Assembly: GCA_049642385.1 (NCBI GenBank)
Contig: JBAROU010000100.1
Coordinates: 1-10,017 of the forward strand
Direction of reading: 5' to 3'
DNA from: JBAROU01 sp049642385
GTDB lineage: Bacteria > Chloroflexota > Dehalococcoidia > DSTF01 > RBG-16-68-14
DNA: 10,017 bases
Shown here piece by piece: positions 5,005-10,017 of this stretch. Every line of letters starts with the position of its first letter. Position 1 is the first letter of the stretch. The notes beneath the pieces were generated by a model. The model was not told the DNA's origin. It searched no databases and worked only from the letters and a program-made list of their open reading frames with translations. Position numbers and translations under genes: made by a program.

Positions 5005-6207
5005 CTACACAATCTCCAGCATGCGGTCCAGGGCGACTTTGGCCCAGCGCTTGTGGTCGTCGGGGACGATGACCTGGTTCACCACGCGGCCTTCGGCCAG
5101 GCTCTCGATCGCCCAGCAGAGGTAGGCGGGGTGGACGCGGTACATGGTGGAGCAGGGGCAGACCACGGGGTCCAGGCAGAAGATTGTTTTGTCCGGGTTC
5201 TCGTTCGCCAGCCGGCTCACGAGGTTGATCTCAGTGCCCACGCCCCAGGCGCTGCCCGGCGGCGCCTCCGTGATCGTGCGCGCGATGAACTCGGTTGAGC
5301 CGTCGCAGTCGGCGGCCTGCACCACCTCCATCCGGCACTCTGGGTGAACGACGATCTTGACGTTCGGGTCGCGTTCGCGCGCGGCGGTCATCTGATCGAC
5401 GGTGAAGCGCTGGTGGACGGAGCAGTGGCCCTTCCAGAGCAGCACACGCCCGCGCGCGAGATCGTCATCGCTCATACCGCCGAGCGAGCCGTAGGGCTTC
5501 GTGTAGTCCCACATCGGTTGCTCGTCGAGCGGGACGCCCATCTTGAGCGCGGTGTTTCGCCCCAGGTGCTGGTCGGGGAAGAAGAGCACGCGTCGCTTCC
5601 GCGCGAACGCCCACTCGAGCACCTTCGCGGCGTTGCTGGAGGTGCAGACCGCGCCGCCGTGCTCGCCGACGAACGCCTTCAGGGACGCCGCGGAGTTCAT
5701 GTACGTGACCGGCACCGTCTCGTCCGCGATGCCAGCGTCTTCGAGCTCTTCCCAGCAGGCGTAGAGATCTTCGGGGTCGGCCATGTCGGCCATCGAGCAG
5801 CCGGCGGCCATGTTCGGCAGGACCACTTTCTGGTGCGGGGCGCTGAGGATATCGGCGGCCTCCGCCATGAAGTGCACGCCGCAGAAGACGATGTACTCCG
5901 CGTCGGGCTGCTGGGAGGCCCACTGGGCGAGCTTGAGCGAATCGCCGCGCAGGTCGGCGAACTGGATGATGTCCTCGCGCTGGTAGTGGTGACCGAGCAC
6001 GACGCAGCGCTCGCCAAGGCGCGCGCGCGCGGCGGCGATGCGCTCGATGATCTCGTCAGCGTGGAGGTCCCAGTAGGCCGGCGGGATGTCCTGCTGCCAG
6101 TAGGCGAACGAGCGCTCCTCGGTGAGGGGCACGGTCACGATGCTATCGGCCTCGCAGGCGATGCCGGGCAGGACGGTCAGTTCGTCGAGTTTGGTGATCG
6201 TGGTCAT
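5005..6207 (-). CDS. nadA: Quinolinate synthase NadA
   Basis: This 400-residue protein is a 4Fe-4S enzyme that condenses iminoaspartate with dihydroxyacetone phosphate to give quinolinate, the first committed precursor of NAD. Recognisable motifs are VVLGHHYQREDI (69-80), a second DLRGDS segment (85-90), FCGVHFMAEAADIL with the first cluster cysteine C109, LPNMAAGCSMADM (130-142), TYMNSAASLKA, AVCTSSNA with C188, FFPDQHLGRNTA (209-220), HPECRMEV (288-295) and CLDPVVCPCSTMYR with C350 and C352 as candidates for the third cluster ligand. It is somewhat longer than the E. coli enzyme because of an N-terminal extension of about 40 residues. GGGAGG (6218-6213), 5 nt before the ATG, fixes the start. 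No nadB or nadC lies alongside in this window, so nadA appears monocistronic or separated from the genes downstream by a 215-nt gap. A palindromic operator overlaps its promoter. Confidence 0.97.
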   Translation of the reverse strand: MTTITKLDELTVLPGIACEADSIVTVPLTEERSFAYWQQDIPPAYWDLHADEIIERIAAARARLGERCVVLGHHYQREDIIQFADLRGDSLKLAQWASQQPDAEYIVFCGVHFMAEAADILSAPHQKVVLPNMAAGCSMADMADPEDLYACWEELEDAGIADETVPVTYMNSAASLKAFVGEHGGAVCTSSNAAKVLEWAFARKRRVLFFPDQHLGRNTALKMGVPLDEQPMWDYTKPYGSLGGMSDDDLARGRVLLWKGHCSVHQRFTVDQMTAARERDPNVKIVVHPECRMEVVQAADCDGSTEFIARTITEAPPGSAWGVGTEINLVSRLANENPDKTIFCLDPVVCPCSTMYRVHPAYLCWAIESLAEGRVVNQVIVPDDHKRWAKVALDRMLEIV

Positions 6208-6227
6208 GGCTGCCTCCCAGACCTGTA

Positions 6228-6250
6228 ATTAGTGTACTATATACACTAAT
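6228..6250. promoter_or_regulatory. Perfect palindromic operator at nadA promoter (NrtR-like?)
   Basis: ATTAGTGTA (6228-6236) and TACACTAAT (6242-6250) are perfect inverted repeats around CTATA. The site starts inside the -10 box of the nadA promoter and extends over the expected transcription start, a typical repressor position. The TAGTGTA/TACACTA pattern resembles, from memory, operators of the NAD-responsive Nudix-related regulator NrtR. The regulator itself is not in the window, so the identity is inferred. Confidence 0.65.
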
Positions 6251-6276
6251 CTAGCATGGATTGAGCAGGTTGTCAA
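6248..6276 (-). promoter_or_regulatory. nadA promoter
   Basis: On the minus strand, TTGACA (6276-6271) is followed after 17 nt by TAGATT (6253-6248). These are near-consensus sigma-70-type boxes with the optimal spacing. The predicted start is about 35 nt upstream of the nadA ATG. The -10 box shares three bases with the palindromic operator. Confidence 0.65.
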
Positions 6277-6281
6277 CGCCC

Positions 6282-6311
6282 TTGACCGTGAGGACGAGCC
6301 ATCGCTACGAT
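6282..6311 (+). promoter_or_regulatory. Possible promoter of the PQQ-propeller gene
   Basis: TTGACC (6282-6287), an 18-nt spacer and TACGAT (6306-6311) precede ATG 6324. The transcript would begin only about 5 nt before the ATG. That agrees with the lack of a ribosome binding site there and would make the message almost leaderless. Confidence 0.3.
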
Positions 6312-6323
6312 TCGCTGATTCCG

Positions 6324-7802
6324 ATGGTGACGCGCTCCACGTTTGCTCTGCTGCTGGTCTCTCTCGCATCGCTACTGCTCAGCGCGTTCGCCGCGTGTGG
6401 CGGCGGCAGCGAGCCGAGCGCCATTGTGACGCTCACGCCGCTTGAGCCGACGACGCCGCCGAATGTCGCAGCGGGCAGCTCGTGGCCGATGCTGGCCCAC
6501 GACGTCTCGTCGAACTTCCAGAACGCGGACGAGACCACGATCTCGACGGAGAACGTGGGGCAACTCACGGAGCTGTGGCACTTCGAGACCTCAGGCTCCG
6601 TCACCGGCACGCCGGCGGTCGTCGGCGACACGGTGTACGTGCTCGCCGGCGGTGGGACGTACGCGCTCGATGCCGACACCGGCGAGGTGCGTTGGGACAA
6701 CAGCGACGTCGGCGGCACGTCGTCACCGACGTACGCCGGCGGTACGCTCTTCGTCTCGACCAGCGGTGGCGATCTCTACGCGCTCAATGCGAAGACGGGC
6801 GACGTGCTCTGGCAGGCCGAGATCGACCCGCATCCGCGCGCGTCGGGCTTTTCGTCGCCCGTCGTCGTGGGCGACCTGGTGCTGATCGGCAGCTCATCGT
6901 CGGAGGAGGCGGGCGCGATCAATGACGCAACGTTCCGGGGCGCGCTCGTCGCCTACGACCGCGAGAGCGGTGACGAGGTGTGGCGTCACTACACCGTCGC
7001 GCCGCCGTTCAACGGCGTCTCGATGTGGTCCACGGCCTCTGTCGATCTCGACGCGAACGTTGTCTACGGGGACACCGGCAACAACTACACGGGTGAGGCG
7101 AGCGACACATCGGACTCCATCTTCGCGCTCGATCTCGAGACCGGCGATGTGCTCTGGAACACACAACTGACCGAGGGCGACGTGTTTACCATAGGCAATC
7201 CCCAGAGCGAAGACACGGACTTCGGGACGAACCCGATCCTGTTCAAGGCGGAGATTGACGGCACGATGCGCCCGGTCGTCGGCGCGGGGCAGAAGTCAGG
7301 CATGTTCTGGGTGCTCGACCGCGAGACGGGCGAGGTCGTCTGGAACGTGCAGGTAAGCGACGGCAGCCCGCTCATCGGCGGCGTGTTCAACAACGGCGCG
7401 TTCGATGGTGAGCGGCTGATCATGGCGGGCAACAACGCCACGAGCGATGCGCCGGGCGGCGAGCCGGCGAACGGCGAGAGCGAGCCGCTGGGCGCCGCGA
7501 GCATCCCGACGTCCGTGCTGACGGCGCTGAACCCCGCCGATGGCACGGTGGCGTGGGAGCGCCAGCTACCCGCGTGGGTCTGGGCGCCGGTCACGCTCGC
7601 GAACGGCGTGGGCTTCGTCTCCGCCGAGAGCGAGCTGCAGGCGTTCGACGTCGCGACGGGCGAGAAGCTGTTCTCGTTCGACACGAACGGGACGATCGCG
7701 AGCGGTGCGGCGATCGCGAATGGACGGGTCTACTTCGGGAGCGGCGTCCCCTACTTCCTCACGACGCCGGACAACACGTTCTACGCGCTGGGGTTGCCGT
7801 AG
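6324..7802 (+). CDS. PQQ-binding-like beta-propeller lipoprotein (polyvinyl alcohol dehydrogenase-like)
   Basis: This is a 492-residue exported protein. Residues 1-24 form a signal peptide (MVTRSTFALLLVSLASLL...) ending in a lipobox AFAAC, with C25 as the lipidated cysteine, followed by a Gly/Ser/Thr/Pro linker. The rest is a propeller with at least seven A-x-D-x-x-T-G-x-x-x-W repeats: ALDADTGEVRW, ALNAKTGDVLW, AYDRESGDEVW, ALDLETGDVLW, VLDRETGEVVW, ALNPADGTVAW and the variant AFDVATGEKLF. The segments YGDTGNNY (near 248-255), DTDFG (297-301) and GAGQKSG (320-326) match the plan of PQQ-dependent polyvinyl alcohol dehydrogenase-like enzymes. There is no heme CxxCH, so any electron acceptor is separate, and catalytic activity is unproven. 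I chose ATG 6324 because an upstream TTG at 6261 lies within the nadA promoter region and would put 21 polar residues before the signal peptide. It is divergent from nadA. Confidence 0.85.
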   Translation: MVTRSTFALLLVSLASLLLSAFAACGGGSEPSAIVTLTPLEPTTPPNVAAGSSWPMLAHDVSSNFQNADETTISTENVGQLTELWHFETSGSVTGTPAVVGDTVYVLAGGGTYALDADTGEVRWDNSDVGGTSSPTYAGGTLFVSTSGGDLYALNAKTGDVLWQAEIDPHPRASGFSSPVVVGDLVLIGSSSSEEAGAINDATFRGALVAYDRESGDEVWRHYTVAPPFNGVSMWSTASVDLDANVVYGDTGNNYTGEASDTSDSIFALDLETGDVLWNTQLTEGDVFTIGNPQSEDTDFGTNPILFKAEIDGTMRPVVGAGQKSGMFWVLDRETGEVVWNVQVSDGSPLIGGVFNNGAFDGERLIMAGNNATSDAPGGEPANGESEPLGAASIPTSVLTALNPADGTVAWERQLPAWVWAPVTLANGVGFVSAESELQAFDVATGEKLFSFDTNGTIASGAAIANGRVYFGSGVPYFLTTPDNTFYALGLP

Positions 7803-7803
7803 C

Positions 7804-7842
7804 GGCGACCTGCGATCGCCGGGGCGCACAGCCATGCGCCCC
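7804..7842. terminator. Bidirectional hairpin between convergent genes
   Basis: GGGGCGCA (7821-7828) pairs perfectly with TGCGCCCC (7835-7842) around a 6-nt loop. A smaller stem GGCGA/TCGCC (7804-7808 and 7816-7820) precedes it. The hairpins fill the 40-nt gap between two converging genes, where a shared terminator is expected. No T tract follows on either strand, so termination is plausible but not proven. GC-rich palindromes of this type are also often dispersed repeats. Confidence 0.45.
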
Positions 7843-8334
7843 CTACAAGGGGTCAGCAATCCTCTCCGTGTACCAGCCCGCTTGCCCGGGCATCTCCTCG
7901 ATGCCGACGGTGATGGATGAGACGTTCGTCGCGCCGCGAGCGGCGAGCGCGGCGCGCAGGCGGTGCGCGAACCATTCGGCGAGACGTTCAGCGGTCGTGT
8001 TATCGATTGGCAGCGGCAGCACGTCCGATTTTGGGAAGACCCAGCCGCGCTCCAGGAAGCGCACCTTCCAGTTGCTCCCGCCTTCGTCGATCTCCAGCGC
8101 CCTGCTCTCGCGCTGGAGCAGGAACTTGTGGTCCAGCTCCTGGCAGAGCGCGCGCGTCATCGCCTTCAGCGCACTGAAGTCGACCACCCAGGAGTCCTCT
8201 GTCAGCTCGCCTTCGACCTCGACCGTGACGTCGTAGTTGTGGCCGTGCAGCGACTCGCACTGGCCCTCGAACGTGGCGAAGTGCGCCGCGGCGAAGCGCA
8301 GCGTGTTCCGCTCGACGGTGACTTTGTAAGACAT
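7843..8334 (-). CDS. queD: 6-carboxytetrahydropterin / 6-pyruvoyl-tetrahydropterin synthase family protein
   Basis: The 163-residue protein belongs to the QueD/PTPS family, zinc enzymes that convert dihydroneopterin triphosphate to a 6-substituted tetrahydropterin. In bacteria this usually feeds queuosine and other 7-deazapurines. Zinc ligands are H18 (AAHFATF), H30 and H32 (CESLHGHNY). C26 is the catalytic cysteine, which argues against the PTPS-III type, where it is replaced by glutamate. VVDFSALK (50-57), D68-H69 (ELDHKFLL) and E146 or E147 (GIEEMPGQAGWY) complete the active site. It is about 40 residues longer than E. coli QueD, mainly through an insertion around residues 74-108. GGGAGGG (8345-8339), 4 nt upstream of ATG 8334, supports the start. 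No queC, queE or folE neighbour is present, so the pathway is assigned by family only. Confidence 0.88.
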   Translation of the reverse strand: MSYKVTVERNTLRFAAAHFATFEGQCESLHGHNYDVTVEVEGELTEDSWVVDFSALKAMTRALCQELDHKFLLQRESRALEIDEGGSNWKVRFLERGWVFPKSDVLPLPIDNTTAERLAEWFAHRLRAALAARGATNVSSITVGIEEMPGQAGWYTERIADPL

Positions 8335-8370
8335 GTCGCCCTCCCAGCTACGTACGTCAATTCGCTTCGT

Positions 8371-8400
8371 TTGTTCCGCTCCTCACGGTCAGGGTAGAAT
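8371..8400 (+). promoter_or_regulatory. Probable dcd-ribD promoter
   Basis: TTGTTC (8371-8376) is followed after an 18-nt spacer by TAGAAT (8395-8400), about 55 nt upstream of the dcd GTG start. The boxes lie in the divergent gap between the queD-like gene and dcd. The -35 box is imperfect. Confidence 0.4.
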
Positions 8401-8454
8401 CAGGTACCGCGACGCGTGCGGCATCCATAGTGTAGCCTCTGGAGCGCTCATCCC

Positions 8455-9096
8455 GTGATCCTCTCCGACCGCGATCTCCGCAAGGTCATCGAAGAAGGCA
8501 AGATCAAGATCGAACCGGCCGACGGCCTGGACGGGCGTATCGGGCCAGACGGCATCGACTTCCGTTTGGGCAACCACTTCCTCGTCTTCGAGCGCAACAA
8601 GCAAGCATACATTGACCCAAGGCGTAAGGCGACGGCCAAGGGCACGACGCGCCAGATTACCATCGAGACGGGTGAGCCGTTCATCATTCACCCGCACGAG
8701 CTGGTTCTGGCTTCGACGCTGGAGCGGCTGACGATCTCGAACGACCTGCTCGGCCGCCTCGAGGGGCGGAGCAGCCTGGGGCGGCTCGGGATCATCGTCC
8801 ACAGCACCGCCAGCATCTTCCACCCCGGCTGGGACGGCACAGCAACGATGGAGCTGGGCAACCTGGGCGTGATGCCCGTCGCGCTCTATCCACGCATGCG
8901 CATCTGCATGTTCACGTTCGAGCGGATGTCGTCGCCGGTCGATCGGCCGTACGGCTCTGGCAAGAGCAAGTACCAGGGCCAGAGCGGCCCGCTGCCCAGC
9001 AGCGTCTGGGAAGAGCTGGACGACCAGCTAGAGGAGGAGGAGCTCCATAAGGGCGTGCAGGCGGGCATGTTCGCGAAAGATGGCGGCAATGAGTGA
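8455..9096 (+). CDS. dcd: dCTP deaminase
   Basis: The 213-residue enzyme deaminates dCTP to dUTP on the route to dTTP. It has the trimeric dUTPase-like fold: MILSDRDLRKVIEEG at the start, IGPDGIDFRLG (29-39), GRSSLGRLGIIVHSTA (104-119) with R105 and R110, HPGWDGTATMELGN with the catalytic E133, and LYPRMRICMFTF (144-155). The nucleotide-closing tail is KSKYQGQSGPLPSSVW (170-185). An acidic, helical tail (EELDDQLEEEELHKG) of roughly 25 residues extends beyond the usual end of the family. The start is GTG 8455, with GGAG at 8441-8444. Whether it is monofunctional or also hydrolyses dUTP cannot be decided from the motifs alone. Its stop overlaps ribD by 8 nt, so the two genes are translationally linked. 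Confidence 0.93.
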   Translation: MILSDRDLRKVIEEGKIKIEPADGLDGRIGPDGIDFRLGNHFLVFERNKQAYIDPRRKATAKGTTRQITIETGEPFIIHPHELVLASTLERLTISNDLLGRLEGRSSLGRLGIIVHSTASIFHPGWDGTATMELGNLGVMPVALYPRMRICMFTFERMSSPVDRPYGSGKSKYQGQSGPLPSSVWEELDDQLEEEELHKGVQAGMFAKDGGNE

Positions 9097-10017
9097 CCCC
9101 GATATGTTCATGGCGCGCGCGCTGGAGCTGGCGGGCGAGCAAGCCGGACGGACAAGTCCGAATCCGACCGTGGGCGCCGTCGTCGTGCGCGACGGGCGCA
9201 TCGTTGGTGAGGGGGCGTATCGCGGCCCCGGCTCGCCGCACGGCGAGGCGGCCGCCCTGGCGGACGCCGGCGAGGACGCCCTCGGCGCCACGTTGTACGT
9301 CACCCTAGAGCCCTGCAGCCACCGCGGCGACACACCTCCCTGCGTCGAGGCGATCCTCGCCGCCGGGGCCGCCGAAGTGCACCTCTCTCACCTCGACCCG
9401 GACACGCGCGTCGCCGGCCAGGGCAAAGCGCGACTGGAAGCTGCGGGCATCCGCGTCGTCGTCGGCGAGGGAGAAGCGGAAGCGCGCCGCCTAAACGAGG
9501 CGTATCTCAAGCACCGCACGACCGGCCTGCCGTTCGTCGTCGCGAAGTTCGCCGCGAGCCTCGACGGCAAGATCGCCGCCACGAGCGGCGACTCGCGCTG
9601 GGTGAGCGGGCCCGACACGCGCGCCTGGTCGCTCGAATTGCGCACGCGCATCGACGCGATCGCCGTCGGCGTGAACACCGTGCTTGTCGACGATCCGCAG
9701 CTCACTGCGCGCATCGAAGATACAGATGACCATTCGACAGGCCCAGGGCAAGCGCGGTTGGCCGAACGCCAGCCGCTACGCGTGATCATCGACTCGCGCG
9801 GGCGGACGCCGCCAAACGCGCAGGCGCTAGGATGCGGCGCGAAGACGCTTATCGCCACGACCGATGCTTCGGCCGCAGGCTGGCGCGCCGAGATCGAATC
9901 GACCGGCGCACGTGTGGTCGTGCTGCCCGCGGACGACCCGGGCCGCGTCGCTCTTTCTGCGCTGCTCTCGCTGCTGGGCACCTCGAACGTGCTCACGTTG
10001 CTGATCGAAGGCGGCGG
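9089..10017 (+). CDS. ribD: Riboflavin biosynthesis deaminase/reductase RibD (runs off right edge)
   Basis: The first 309 codons of a bifunctional RibD are present. The enzyme deaminates the pyrimidine intermediate made from GTP and then reduces its ribosyl side chain. The N-terminal deaminase domain (about 1-145) has RTSPNPTVGAVVV (21-33), the zinc and proton-shuttle motif H51-G-E53, and the zinc cysteines C76 and C85 in EPCSHRGDTPPC, then DPDTRVAGQG. The reductase domain starts near residue 147 with PFVVAKFAASLDGKIA (148-163), followed by SRWVSG, IGVNT-like IAVGVNTVLVDDPQLTAR (191-208) and ends at the window edge in LLIEGGG. ATG 9089 overlaps the dcd stop by 8 nt; it gives a normal N-terminus, although ATG 9104 could also serve. 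The coupled dcd-ribD arrangement suggests one transcript. Other rib genes, if present, lie outside the window. Confidence 0.92.
   Translation, partial: MSDPDMFMARALELAGEQAGRTSPNPTVGAVVVRDGRIVGEGAYRGPGSPHGEAAALADAGEDALGATLYVTLEPCSHRGDTPPCVEAILAAGAAEVHLSHLDPDTRVAGQGKARLEAAGIRVVVGEGEAEARRLNEAYLKHRTTGLPFVVAKFAASLDGKIAATSGDSRWVSGPDTRAWSLELRTRIDAIAVGVNTVLVDDPQLTARIEDTDDHSTGPGQARLAERQPLRVIIDSRGRTPPNAQALGCGAKTLIATTDASAAGWRAEIESTGARVVVLPADDPGRVALSALLSLLGTSNVLTLLIEGG

Noticed and set aside
5344..6228. 294-codon plus-strand ORF opposite nadA
   Set aside because: Antisense shadow of an unambiguous nadA; no recognisable motifs.
6261..6323. Upstream TTG start for the propeller lipoprotein
   Set aside because: It would overlap the nadA promoter and place 21 polar residues before the signal peptide; ATG 6324 gives a normal lipoprotein signal.
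1..10017. tRNA, rRNA, CRISPR array, insertion sequence or phage genes
   Set aside because: I saw no cloverleaf with CCA-type acceptor, no rRNA core sequence, no regularly spaced repeats and no transposase or integrase motifs; this is by-eye reading, not a program search.

Overview
The window is mostly high-GC coding DNA (I estimate by eye about two thirds G+C) from a bacterium. Two stretches are clearly lower in GC (near 50% by eye): the left edge (1 to about 390) and the single gene at 3222-4172. Gene content (LeuB-type dehydrogenase, NadA, QueD/PTPS, Dcd, RibD, a PQQ-propeller lipoprotein and an AhpD-like protein with an in-frame UGA) plus dispersed repeats of the TTCGCTNCGCTCAG type fits a Chloroflexota-like genome. 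That assignment is only an impression; nothing here proves it.

Layout. 1-299 (-): start of a two-helix membrane protein cut by the window edge. 514-1578 (+): isopropylmalate dehydrogenase-like enzyme behind a structured leader. 1609-3201 (+): protein carrying a C-terminal phosphohistidine swivel domain (PEP-utilising mobile domain) but no visible ATP-grasp domain. 3222-4172 (-): low-GC gene of unknown function, possibly DUF6414. 4172-4789 (-): AhpD/peroxidase-related protein. 5005-6207 (-): nadA, with a near-consensus promoter overlapped by a perfect 9+9 palindrome. 6324-7802 (+): secreted PQQ-type beta-propeller lipoprotein. 7843-8334 (-): QueD/PTPS family. 8455-9096 (+): dcd. 9089-10017 (+): ribD, cut by the right edge and overlapping dcd by 8 nt.

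The most important observation is at 4172-4789. What naive ORF calling splits into two small ORFs (4520-4789 and 4172-4468) is one uninterrupted frame broken only by TGA at 4522-4520. That TGA stands exactly where the second cysteine of the AhpD-family C-x-x-C motif belongs (C87-H-Y-U90-x3-H94). Eleven nucleotides downstream begins a perfect 7-bp hairpin with a GUU loop, the geometry of a bacterial SECIS element. I read this as a selenocysteine-containing AhpD-like redox protein, not a pseudogene.

Functionally the window is a mosaic: NAD synthesis (nadA, apparently repressor controlled), pterin/deazapurine, pyrimidine and riboflavin metabolism (queD-like, dcd, ribD), a redox selenoprotein, and accessory low-GC genes. 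The selenoprotein stop codon and the GTG start of the low-GC gene share one base, so those two genes probably share a transcript despite very different base composition. No tRNA, rRNA, CRISPR array, transposase or phage gene was seen.
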